A stretch of 46,666 bases of DNA from DATKUC01 sp964553615. Its GTDB lineage: Bacteria > Spirochaetota > Spirochaetia > DSM-27196 > DATKUC01. Under the pieces are notes generated by a model. That model ran no database searches, was not told where the DNA came from, and saw only the letters and a program-made list of their open reading frames with translations. A program made the position numbers and the translations under genes. Positions 23,915-32,046 of the stretch are shown here, piece by piece. The stretch is taken from positions 1 through 46,666 of the forward strand of contig CAZKMA010000037.1 of the NCBI GenBank assembly GCA_964553615.1. The letters are read 5' to 3'. The stretch's first letter is position 1; each line of letters starts with the position of its first letter.

Positions 23915-24955
23915 ATGTCCGAAAAGAAAATGCGTCGTCCTGAGACGAGGCCCGTATGGGTAACCGCCCTGAAGCGATATGAGCGGCCAAGCGTCCGGAA
24001 GGCGATTTTTCAGCTCATTGACACTGTCATTCCCTATCTCTGCATGCTCGTTCTCATGTACCTCACAATCTACTGGAAAGCTCCCTACTGGGTTACCCTG
24101 CTTCTGGCAATTCCGACAGCAGGATTTCTGGTCCGCACATTCATCATCTTCCACGATTGTGTCCACGGATCGTACCTCGCCTCACAGGCCGCTGTCAGGA
24201 TCCTCGGTACAATCCTGGGCATCATCACGTTTACCCCCTTTGCTGAATGGCGTCACCACCACGGCGTTCATCATTCCACTTCAGGCAACCTGGACCGGCG
24301 TGGCGTCGGAGACGTCTGGACAATGACAGTGGCGGAGTATGCTGCAAGCAGCCGGGCGAAACGCCTTGCCTATCGCCTGTTCCGAAACCCGATCTTCATG
24401 TTCGGCCTGGGACCATTGTACATGTTTCTGGTACTTCACCGGATTCCGAGCCGTAAAGCCCGGAAAGCCGAGATCACGGATGTCATTATCGCCGACATTG
24501 TACTTGCAATAGTCGTGGTCGCCGCCGCCTTCACCATAGGGATCAAGGCGTATATCCTGGTGCAACTTCCGGTTCTCATGCTCGGCGGATCTGCGGGGAT
24601 CTGGCTCTTCTATGTCCAGCATCAGTTCGATCCAAGCTACTGGGCCCGGACCGAAGACTGGGGGTCAATGGAGGCTGCAATGCAGGGAAGCTCGTTCTAC
24701 AAGCTGCCAAAAGTCCTCCAGTGGATCTCCGGAAACATCGGGTTTCATCACATCCACCATCTGCGGCCCCGTATTCCAAATTACAACCTGGAACGCTGCC
24801 TTCGGGAGAACAAAGAGCTTCAACTCGACAATCCACTTACACTCTGGCGAAGCCTGAAGTCGGTCCGCCTCAATCTCTGGGATGAGAAAAGGCACATTCT
24901 CCTGAGCTTTCGGCAGGCAGTGCGGACAATTCGAAGGGGTCCGCAGACCGCGTAG
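23915..24955 (+). CDS. membrane fatty acid desaturase
   Basis: This 346-residue membrane protein introduces a double bond into acyl chains. Three His boxes hold the di-iron centre: HDCVH (80-84), HHHGVHH (114-120) and HHIHH near 285. Hydrophobic pairs at about 38-75 and 170-215 anchor it in the membrane. The spacing fits the delta-12/omega-6 group more than stearoyl-CoA types; regiospecificity cannot be read from sequence. GAGGAGG right before ATG 23915 fixes the start; the frame is open 41 codons further upstream. It probably adjusts membrane fluidity and requires oxygen, in line with katA/oxyR in this window. No electron donor gene is adjacent. Confidence 0.93.
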   Translation: MSEKKMRRPETRPVWVTALKRYERPSVRKAIFQLIDTVIPYLCMLVLMYLTIYWKAPYWVTLLLAIPTAGFLVRTFIIFHDCVHGSYLASQAAVRILGTILGIITFTPFAEWRHHHGVHHSTSGNLDRRGVGDVWTMTVAEYAASSRAKRLAYRLFRNPIFMFGLGPLYMFLVLHRIPSRKARKAEITDVIIADIVLAIVVVAAAFTIGIKAYILVQLPVLMLGGSAGIWLFYVQHQFDPSYWARTEDWGSMEAAMQGSSFYKLPKVLQWISGNIGFHHIHHLRPRIPNYNLERCLRENKELQLDNPLTLWRSLKSVRLNLWDEKRHILLSFRQAVRTIRRGPQTA

Positions 24956-24997
24956 CACAGAACACCCTTCGTTCAATCGTCCAGAGACAGATCCCGC

Positions 24998-26695
24998 CTA
25001 CCGCAGCAGGTATACGCGCGCCTCATAGGGACGGAGGGTCAACCGCCGGATGATCGCTGAAGAATCAACAGGATAGTTTGCAATGAGAAGTTTTTCGCTT
25101 CCGGCAGGAAGATCGTCCGGCAGCACGAACTCCGGGTTGTCGCGCGTGAAGTTCAGAACTACAAGCAACTGGTTTTCATCCGAAGTGCGGGTGAATGCAT
25201 AGATTGCCCGGTCCTCGGGGAGGATGAGTTCGTACCGCCCTTCCACAATGACCCGATGTTCCTTCCGCAGCCGGATGAGCGCTTTGTAGTATTGGAAAAT
25301 CGACTGCGGATCCACCATCGCCTCTCTGGCATTGATACTCCGATAGTTCGGATTCACCTTGATCCACGGCGTACCTCCGGTGAAGCCTGCATTCTCGGAG
25401 TCATCCCACTGCATCGGTGTTCGCGCGTTGTCGCGGCTCTTGCGGTGAATGAGATCCATGACCGTCTGTGGATCCATCCCCTTTTCTTCGACAAGTTCTC
25501 GATAATGATTCAGCGTAGCAATGTCCCGATATTCCTCGATTGACGCGAAAGCCACGTTCGTCATCCCGAGTTCCTCACCCTGATAGATGTAGGGAGTGCC
25601 CTGTAGCATATGGAGAAACGTACCGAGAAGCTTCGCCGACTCTACCCGGTATAGACCGTCATCGCCGAAGCGGGAAACCTGGCGCGGCTGGTCGTGATTG
25701 GAGAAATACTGGCTGTTCCATCCCTTCCCGGTAAGATCGGACTGCCAGCGGCTCATTACCTGTTTCATTTCCAGCAGGTCCCATTGCCGCCATCCCCAAC
25801 CGAGCGGAGCGCCCGCATCGGCGTCAAGACCCATGTGCTCGAAATGAAATACCATATCAAGCGTTCCTGTTTCGGGACTGGTCAGTTCAATTGCCTGTGC
25901 TGTCGTTGCCGCGACTGCCTCCCCCACCGTCAGTGTGTCATGGAGGGCGAGAGCTTCGGCCTTCATCTCATTCAGGTACTCGACAAGCCGAGGACCGTGG
26001 ATGAAGTATTTTCCTCCCCATTGGTAGCGATCCGGACTTGTCACCGGCGCATCCGGCAATCCGGGCGTCTTCGATATCATCGTAATCACGTCCATCCGGA
26101 ATCCGTCTACGCCTTTGTCGAGCCAGAAACGCATCATTGAGTAGACTGCACGGCGAACCGCGGGATTCTCCCAGTTCAGATCCGGTTGTCTGCGGGAAAA
26201 CAGATGGAGGTAGTACTCACCAGTGTGCTCGTCATAGGCCCAGGCGGAACCACCGAAGAACGATCTCCAGTTGTTCGGCTCAGCCCCATCATTGCCCTTT
26301 CGCCAGATGTAGTAGTCGCGGTAGGGATTATCCACCGACTTACGCGACTCGACAAACCAGGCGTGCTCGTCGGACGTGTGGTTGACCACCAGATCCATGA
26401 TCAGCCGGATGCCCCGCGCGTGCATCCCCTGGAGCATTTCTTCCCAGTCGGCCATGGTGCCGAACTCATCCATAATTTCCTGATAGTTGCTGATGTCGTA
26501 GCCGTTGTCGTCGTTCGGAGAGCAGTAGACCGGGGATAGCCAGACTACATCTATTCCAAGCTCACGAAGGTAGTCGAGTTTTTCGATAATGCCGCGCAGA
26601 TCCCCGATACCGTCGCCATTGCTGTCCCTGAAACTGCGGGGATAAATCTGATAGACAACACTCTCTTTCCACCATGGTTGTTGCACGGTAACCAC
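24998..26695 (-). CDS. alpha-glucosidase, GH13 (oligo-1,6-glucosidase type)
   Basis: This 565-residue cytoplasmic enzyme releases glucose from malto- or isomalto-oligosaccharides. WWKESVVYQIYPRSF is the standard start. The catalytic triad is Asp202 (GFRMDV), Glu259 (TVGEA) and Asp335 (FSNHDQ). The residue after the nucleophile is Val203, which in this subfamily goes with alpha-1,6 specificity, whereas alpha-1,4 enzymes have Ala. The start is GTG, either 26695 or 26686; GAGGAG is too close to the first and ten bases from the second. It is isolated from sugar transport genes and convergent with the desaturase gene. Confidence 0.93.
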   Translation of the reverse strand: MVTVQQPWWKESVVYQIYPRSFRDSNGDGIGDLRGIIEKLDYLRELGIDVVWLSPVYCSPNDDNGYDISNYQEIMDEFGTMADWEEMLQGMHARGIRLIMDLVVNHTSDEHAWFVESRKSVDNPYRDYYIWRKGNDGAEPNNWRSFFGGSAWAYDEHTGEYYLHLFSRRQPDLNWENPAVRRAVYSMMRFWLDKGVDGFRMDVITMISKTPGLPDAPVTSPDRYQWGGKYFIHGPRLVEYLNEMKAEALALHDTLTVGEAVAATTAQAIELTSPETGTLDMVFHFEHMGLDADAGAPLGWGWRQWDLLEMKQVMSRWQSDLTGKGWNSQYFSNHDQPRQVSRFGDDGLYRVESAKLLGTFLHMLQGTPYIYQGEELGMTNVAFASIEEYRDIATLNHYRELVEEKGMDPQTVMDLIHRKSRDNARTPMQWDDSENAGFTGGTPWIKVNPNYRSINAREAMVDPQSIFQYYKALIRLRKEHRVIVEGRYELILPEDRAIYAFTRTSDENQLLVVLNFTRDNPEFVLPDDLPAGSEKLLIANYPVDSSAIIRRLTLRPYEARVYLLR

Positions 26696-26767
26696 TCCTC
26701 TTTCTCTGTGCGCACCTTTCAGCCTCCTGCCGGCTTCGCGCCCGCACGCAGGATTCTTCAGATCAAG

Positions 26768-27766
26768 CTACCACTTCAGCACTATCTTCCCGATGTGCGA
26801 ACCCTCTTCCATCAACGCATGAGCGCGGTCGGCCTCTGCAGCGGGAAAGACCCGGTGGATCAAAGGCCGGACGCGCCCTGCCTCGATTAAAGGCCAGACC
26901 ACCTCATGCAACCGGAGCGCAATTGCCGCCTTGAACGCCACCGGACGCGGCCGCAATGTTGATCCGGTTACTGTAATACGGCGACGCATCAACATGCCCA
27001 GGTCAAGCTCTGCTTTCGCTCCACCCAGAGTGGCAATTACTACGAGCCGTCCGCCTTCTGCAAGTACCGAAAGTTCTCGAGGCACATAGTCGCCCGCAAC
27101 CATGTCCAGGACCACATCGACTCCGCGTCCTTCGGTCAGCTCCTTCACACGCTCAACGAAGTCTTCAGTGCGGTAATTTATGGCGTGTGCGCCGATCGAC
27201 TCGCACGCACGACATTTTTCCTCGCTTCCCGCCGTGGCGAATACCGGGTGTCCCAGCGAGTGCGCAATCTGAATAGCGGCCACCCCAATCCCACTCGATC
27301 CACCCTGAACGAGGAGACTTTCGTTCGCTCCGCCTTCACCTGCTCCAAGCCGTCCTCTGTCGAAAACATTGCTCCATACGGTAAAGAACGTCTCAGGCAA
27401 AGAGGCGGCATCAATGAGGCTCAAACCCGCGGGCACCGGCAGACACTGGCGAAGCGGAGCCACCGCGAACTCGGCGTATCCGCCTCCGGAGACAAGCGCA
27501 CACACCTCGGCACCCGGTTTCAGCCCGAACGGGTTTTCCCCGCCGAAGTCCCCTTCCACGAGTGTTCCCGCCACTTCCAGACCCGGCAGATCCGAAGCTC
27601 CCGGCGGCGGCGGATAGTGTCCCATCCGCTGAAAGAGATCGGGCCGATTCACACCGGACGCGGCCACTCTCACAAGTACCTCACCGGAACCGGGTTGAGG
27701 CGTTGATCGTTCAACGCTTTTCAGCACCTCAGGGCCACCAGGATGTGATATTTCAATCGCTTGCAT
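26768..27766 (-). CDS. NAD(P)H:quinone oxidoreductase, PIG3-like
   Basis: This 332-residue medium-chain dehydrogenase lacks the zinc ligands of alcohol dehydrogenases, as quinone reductases do. SGVNRPDLFQRMGHYPPPPGASDLPGLEVAG is the family's substrate-side segment, and QGGSSGIGVAAIQIA near residue 153 is the NADPH-binding loop. It probably reduces quinones using NADPH and may serve in redox defence. It ends 72 bp before the GH13 gene on the same strand. The ATG at 27766 starts the conserved MQAIEISHPGGPEVL. Confidence 0.92.
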   Translation of the reverse strand: MQAIEISHPGGPEVLKSVERSTPQPGSGEVLVRVAASGVNRPDLFQRMGHYPPPPGASDLPGLEVAGTLVEGDFGGENPFGLKPGAEVCALVSGGGYAEFAVAPLRQCLPVPAGLSLIDAASLPETFFTVWSNVFDRGRLGAGEGGANESLLVQGGSSGIGVAAIQIAHSLGHPVFATAGSEEKCRACESIGAHAINYRTEDFVERVKELTEGRGVDVVLDMVAGDYVPRELSVLAEGGRLVVIATLGGAKAELDLGMLMRRRITVTGSTLRPRPVAFKAAIALRLHEVVWPLIEAGRVRPLIHRVFPAAEADRAHALMEEGSHIGKIVLKW

Positions 27767-27799
27767 AGGAGATAATGTACAGATCCTGCCGCATGACGG

Positions 27800-29113
27800 C
27801 TATTCGAGACTGCTCAGCCGCTGCATTTCGTCGTGGACCACCTGCATGAGGTCCTTCACCGCGCCGTGTCGGCTTCGAGAATAGTCGGCAAAGCGGTGGC
27901 CCACCCGGATCGGGTTTCCTACGCGGTAGGTTACGGTTCGGGATCCCATTCGCGGGGTGGCCGAAATATCGCCACCCTTGAGTCTTGCTACCACACCCGC
28001 AAGGTTCGAAGCCGCCTCCGCAAGCTGGTCAACAGAGGATTCATTCGAGAGTTTGAACTCCTGCAGATAGACCAGGATGTCGGCAAGCTGCAGGTGACGC
28101 ATTGCAATTGAGGTTTCAAGCGCAATACGATCGGCGAGCGCCCGGTCCAGAGGCGAGAGGATGCTGTCGATGTCTTCTCTGTAGATTCGATCCCAGGAAA
28201 CCTGCTCGACCCTTCGCAACCGTGCAATCGGTTGCCCTTCGGATTGCAGATCAAGATGCCGTTCCGCTGCAGAAAGGGCAGCTTCCACCAGTGCGTCGAT
28301 TCTCTCTGCCTCCGAGCGGAGAGGTGGAAAACCCGCGGCATTCCCGGTCTCAATGCCGGCGGAAGTCGCCGGGTAGAATTGCCGGTAAAATCGCTCCATT
28401 GTCCGGAGCAGACTCTGTGCCACCGCTTGAAGGCGCGCTGAGACAGGTTGAGCCGCCGGTCGCGAAATGCCGCACTCCCGTTCGAGATAGGCAGCAATTC
28501 GCAGCAGGCGTTTTCCGGCATCTCTTCCATGTGTATAGGCCGGCGCAACCGGAAGAATGACCACATCCTCCCTCCGTGAGGCTGCCCGCAGATCCCGTAC
28601 GGACCAGAATGCAAAATGCGCAATCCCGCTGTCCAGCGGTGCAGTGTGTCGTTCCCGGTAATTGACCGCGCCCTCGGGCGCTATGGCAAGCGGCTTGTCG
28701 GAATTGACCAGTGCCGAACGGATATCCGTCAGTCCCCGAGAATCGACCTTGCCACGATACACCGGTATTCCACCGGTTTTCTGCAGNNNNNNNNNNNNNN
28801 NNNNNNNNNNNNNNNNNNNNNNNNNNNNNNNNNNNNNNNNNNNNNNNNNNNNNNNNNNNNNNNNNNNNNNNNNNNNNNNNNNNNNNTCATCGACATGCGG
28901 GTGACGGAATGCAATAATCAGGCGGATTTTTCTATCCCCGAACAGACGGTAATGCTCGACAAGCGTTTCGATTCCGTCCACGTCGATCCGACGAACGTTC
29001 AGGGCGAATCGTATATAGATCGGGTAGATTGCCGCAATGACCCGATAGAGTCCGCGATCGAAACGCGGAGGAATGTATTGAAGCGGTGGCTGCACCGTTG
29101 AATGCTCAGGCAT
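27800..29113 (-). CDS. PlsC-type phospholipid/glycerol acyltransferase, interrupted by an assembly gap
   Basis: The N-terminal piece (29113 to 28887) ends in FRHPHVD, the first part of the HX4D catalytic motif, right at the edge of the gap. The C-terminal piece (28786 to 27800) begins GGIPVYRG, followed by APEGAVNYRE, the substrate-binding EG motif. Both pieces belong to the acyl-sn-glycerol-phosphate acyltransferase family. About 30-40 residues are normal between these motifs, so the hidden DNA is likely close to 100 bp, but the frame across the gap is unknown. After the acyltransferase domain there are about 190 further residues of helical type with no family I recognise. GAGAGGA precedes the ATG. 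The degenerate kinase gene lies 63 bp upstream on the same strand. Confidence 0.85.
   Translation of the reverse strand: MPEHSTVQPPLQYIPPRFDRGLYRVIAAIYPIYIRFALNVRRIDVDGIETLVEHYRLFGDRKIRLIIAFRHPHVDXXXXXXXXXXXXXXXXXXXXXXXXXXXXXXXXXXLQKTGGIPVYRGKVDSRGLTDIRSALVNSDKPLAIAPEGAVNYRERHTAPLDSGIAHFAFWSVRDLRAASRREDVVILPVAPAYTHGRDAGKRLLRIAAYLERECGISRPAAQPVSARLQAVAQSLLRTMERFYRQFYPATSAGIETGNAAGFPPLRSEAERIDALVEAALSAAERHLDLQSEGQPIARLRRVEQVSWDRIYREDIDSILSPLDRALADRIALETSIAMRHLQLADILVYLQEFKLSNESSVDQLAEAASNLAGVVARLKGGDISATPRMGSRTVTYRVGNPIRVGHRFADYSRSRHGAVKDLMQVVHDEMQRLSSLE
28787..28886. other. assembly gap of 100 N inside the acyltransferase gene
   Basis: The run is exactly 100 N, and its flanks show no sequence identity with each other, unlike the gap at 18802. 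It hides the region between the two catalytic motifs. Confidence 0.95.
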
Positions 29114-29176
29114 CGAAATCCTCTCGACCGTGTTGATGGAACCGGCTCATTGAAGCGGTGGGGAAAACAATCTGCA

Positions 29177-30496
29177 TTACGACCTGCTCGTTGCCTTGTT
29201 CGGAACCACCACCACAATGGAATTGCCGATTTCACGGTCGCTCCTGAGTTCCACCTGACCGCCGCTTTGGCGCACAATCCCGTAGGCGGCGGCGAGTTCG
29301 AGATTGCCTGTTCCGAATTCCCCCGTTGTGAAGAACGGGTCAAAAAGCCGGGTCATGACTTCACGGTCCCCGACCTGACCATTGTCGCGAATGTCAATGA
29401 AACAGTAACGTCCCGGCGGAAGGTGGAGCCGGTTAATTCGGCCAAGATCGTGGCTCTGAGTTTCTATAGATATTTCGCCCTGCGCGGGCAGGTTCTTCTC
29501 TGCCGTCCTGACCAGTGTGCCCATTGCGTCGCAGAAGATGCCCGTATCCACTTCCACAATCTTCGTCTCCGGGGACGAGAGAATGCTGAGGCTGGTGTCT
29601 GTACGGAGCGTTGACTTGAGTCTCTCTTCGTGGCTCTTGAGAAGCTTGTCGAGGTCTGTGGTCTCCACGTGCATGAGTTGCTGCTGGCTGAAGGCAAGAA
29701 GGCCGTCGGTCAGTTTTACGGCGCGCAGACTCGCCTCCCGTATTCGCGCCGCACTTTTTGCCGGGGAGGTTGTCGGGCTACGTTCAATGATCTCAGCGTA
29801 CCCATTGATCACTGCCAGGATGTTGTTGAACTCGTGTCCTACGCCGGCAGACAGACGCGCAACCGCCTCCATCTTCTGCGCCCCAACTATCTGTTCGTGG
29901 TTCCGCGCAAGCTCATCTGCCTGCTTTTGAATATGATCCAGATCGCGCGAGCGGACATATACCGCCCCGGTGCAGAGCGCGCCCGCCGAGCCAACGACAA
30001 CAAGCGTTCCATACAGATCCCACATGTTCAGAGACGGCACAAAGGTGGGCAGGAGCAGGTATCCGGCAACGGTTATGACGACAGATCCGGCCGTATCGAG
30101 CGGGGAGAGAAGAAGGCTGCACAGCACCACCCCAAGGACAGGCATACTCAGACTGCTCCCATCTCCGGCCGAGAGGACGTAGTAAAAACTTCCCGCCGAA
30201 CCAATCGAAACGAGTATACGGCTTGCACCGTTCGGATGTCCGCGACGAGCCAGGAAGTAGGCAAGCACCAGAAAGGGCGCGAACGCGAGCAGGATTCCGG
30301 GGAAAATGACTTTCACCATGAAGGACTGATGCGGCGAAAGGTCGGCGAGAGCCTGCAACGGGTTTGAGAAAAACACCATGCACCACAGGATCCCTACAAT
30401 AACAAGTATCGACAGGATCATCCGCGTCCGGCGCCGTAGTTCGGGGTCGGTGAGGACTGCGGCGGGTTCGGTGAGCCGTTTCCAAAGCGAACTCAT
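29177..30496 (-). CDS. membrane histidine kinase with degenerate ATPase domain
   Basis: This 439-residue protein has about six transmembrane segments between residues 26 and 181, then a dimerisation helix with the phospho-acceptor His221 in GVGHEFNNILAVINGYAE, typical of the PAS/NtrB-like group. The ATPase domain is damaged at each key motif: the N-box, normally NLVxNA, reads TLVRTA (327-332), so both Asn are Thr; DxGxG reads DNGQVG; and GTGLGL reads GTGNLEL. FDPFFTTGEFGTG remains. ATP and Mg2+ binding should be poor, so it may be a pseudokinase that works as a sensor or phosphatase, or be phosphorylated by another kinase. No response regulator is adjacent; the acyltransferase gene follows. 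Confidence 0.85.
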   Translation of the reverse strand: MSSLWKRLTEPAAVLTDPELRRRTRMILSILVIVGILWCMVFFSNPLQALADLSPHQSFMVKVIFPGILLAFAPFLVLAYFLARRGHPNGASRILVSIGSAGSFYYVLSAGDGSSLSMPVLGVVLCSLLLSPLDTAGSVVITVAGYLLLPTFVPSLNMWDLYGTLVVVGSAGALCTGAVYVRSRDLDHIQKQADELARNHEQIVGAQKMEAVARLSAGVGHEFNNILAVINGYAEIIERSPTTSPAKSAARIREASLRAVKLTDGLLAFSQQQLMHVETTDLDKLLKSHEERLKSTLRTDTSLSILSSPETKIVEVDTGIFCDAMGTLVRTAEKNLPAQGEISIETQSHDLGRINRLHLPPGRYCFIDIRDNGQVGDREVMTRLFDPFFTTGEFGTGNLELAAAYGIVRQSGGQVELRSDREIGNSIVVVVPNKATSRS

Positions 30497-30808
30497 ATTG
30501 CATCCTCCCCTGTCATTATCGTCATTCTTCCGCCTTCCATCTACGGCGCGGATAGTGCAGAACGTAATTGCGCTTTATTCCGATCGGCGCTATCATTCAA
30601 TCATCAGTTATTGAACGCCGTTGGCGTTCCTGACGGAGACACTGGGCCGCCGGGCATCTCACTGGCACGTGGTTTCCTGAATTTGGCTCAGAGCCGCAAT
30701 CCCAAAAAGACAAAGTAATGACCATCTCGGCCGGAAAAACTGATGACGTGTCGCATGACTTTCCATCATTCCGGCCTGACCGCGGAATTCCAAACGGGAG
30801 GAATGAGC
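30497..30808. other. divergent intergenic region upstream of the molybdenum hydroxylase operon
   Basis: These 312 bp contain a short perfect hairpin (30613-30629) and an 11-bp palindrome GGCTC-A-GAGCC (30685-30695). No good promoter hexamers could be defended for either direction. No Moco riboswitch or other leader RNA was recognised. Confidence 0.45.
30613..30629. promoter_or_regulatory. 17-bp inverted repeat upstream of the Mo-hydroxylase operon
   Basis: GAACGCC and GGCGTTC are perfect inverted copies around GTT. The site is between two divergent genes, about 115 bp from the kinase start and 180 bp from the FAD subunit start. It may be an operator; there is no T-run, so it is not an obvious terminator. 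Confidence 0.4.
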
Positions 30809-31594
30809 ATGGAAATTGCGAACCTGGTGCGCCCTCGGTCCATCGATGAAGCGTACACATATCTTACCGAGAACAAAGCATATCTCATTGGCGGAGGCGC
30901 ATGGTCACGGATGAGCCACAGGCGTGTAGACACCGCGATTGATCTGTCAACGCTGGACCTGCGCTACATCAGAAAGAGTGGCTCGAATATAGAAATCGGG
31001 GCAATGGCGACAGCCCGGGACGTCGAGACCTCCTCAGTTCTTGAGACTGCGTTCGGTTCGGCATTCAGGGATGCCGTCTCCCACATCGTCGGAGTCCAGA
31101 TGCGGAATGTAGTCTCAGTCGGCGGAACGGTCGCGGGTCGCTACGGATTCTCCGATCTGAACACGCTGTTCCTGGCAATGAACGCACAGGTCGTCCTGCA
31201 CAGGACCGGCCCTGTCGGTTTCGAAGAGTTCCTCTCAATGAGGAAAAATGCTCCCATCCTGATCGAAAAAATCGTTCTGGATCCCGGGAAGGGTGCCTTT
31301 CGTGCATCCAGGAACACCCGGTCCGACCTGCCCATCCTGAATGCAGCGGCGGCGTTCACCGGCGGTTCGTGGCGGATTGCCGTGGGTGCCCGTCCCGGTC
31401 CGGGCCGTCTTGCACATAAAGCTGCCGAAATTCTCGGGACAGTCGCCCGACCCAATGACGCCGCTATTGAGCAGGCGGCGACGGTCGCGTCTGAAGAATT
31501 GACGTTTCGCGGCGACATTCGCGGAACCGCCGAATACCGAAGGAGCGTATGCGTAGCGCTCGTGCGCCGTGCAGTCATGGAGGTTGCATCATGA
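30809..31594 (+). CDS. molybdenum hydroxylase, FAD-binding subunit (CoxM/XdhB-like)
   Basis: This 261-residue protein is the electron-transfer flavin subunit of a xanthine dehydrogenase-type enzyme. The FAD-binding motifs are present in weakened form: YLIGGGAW (35-42) and VGGTVAGRYGFSDL near 113, in place of the classical AGGTxLG and NVGGN. A C-terminal CO-dehydrogenase-flavoprotein domain follows. ATG 30809 is six bases after GGGAGGA, while the earlier ATG 30803 abuts that site. The next gene begins within its stop (ATGA), showing tight coupling. Substrate identity comes from the large subunit. Confidence 0.88.
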   Translation: MEIANLVRPRSIDEAYTYLTENKAYLIGGGAWSRMSHRRVDTAIDLSTLDLRYIRKSGSNIEIGAMATARDVETSSVLETAFGSAFRDAVSHIVGVQMRNVVSVGGTVAGRYGFSDLNTLFLAMNAQVVLHRTGPVGFEEFLSMRKNAPILIEKIVLDPGKGAFRASRNTRSDLPILNAAAAFTGGSWRIAVGARPGPGRLAHKAAEILGTVARPNDAAIEQAATVASEELTFRGDIRGTAEYRRSVCVALVRRAVMEVAS

Positions 31595-32046
31595 TTATCT
31601 CAGTTACCGTAAATGGGCAGAAAAAGGACCTCAGTATCCTTCCCGGAGATATGCTCGGTGATGTGTTGCGGGCGGCAGGCTTTACGGAGGTGAAAAAGGG
31701 GTGCGATACCGGGACATGCGGCGTCTGCACCGTGCTTCTCGATGGCGTCCCTATCCCCTCCTGTTCCTTCCTGGCTGCCCGGGCAGACGGCCATGCCGTT
31801 ACCACGGTCAGAGGAGTGGAGAAAGAAGCTGCGCAACTGTCCGATTTCCTTGTCGCGGAAGGTGCGGACCAATGTGGATTCTGTGCTCCCGGTTTCGCAC
31901 TCACGGTGCTCGCAATGAAGACGGAGCTCTCATCTCCGAGCGACAAAGAGATCAGCCACTATCTGGCGGGCAACCTCTGCAGGTGCAGCGGCTACGAAGG
32001 TCAGTTGCGAGCCATCAAGAAGTACCTGGAGGCGTCCCATGCATAG
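31591..32046 (+). CDS. molybdenum hydroxylase, 2Fe-2S subunit (CoxS/XdhC-like)
   Basis: This 151-residue protein holds two [2Fe-2S] clusters. Cys38, 43, 46 and 58 form the plant-ferredoxin-type cluster (GCDTGTCGVC) and Cys95, 98, 130 and 132 the second (CGFCAPG, CRCSGYE), all eight being present. It carries electrons from the Mo cofactor to FAD. ATG 31591 overlaps the stop of the FAD subunit gene and is preceded by GGAGG. Length is normal. Confidence 0.95.
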   Translation: MIISVTVNGQKKDLSILPGDMLGDVLRAAGFTEVKKGCDTGTCGVCTVLLDGVPIPSCSFLAARADGHAVTTVRGVEKEAAQLSDFLVAEGADQCGFCAPGFALTVLAMKTELSSPSDKEISHYLAGNLCRCSGYEGQLRAIKKYLEASHA

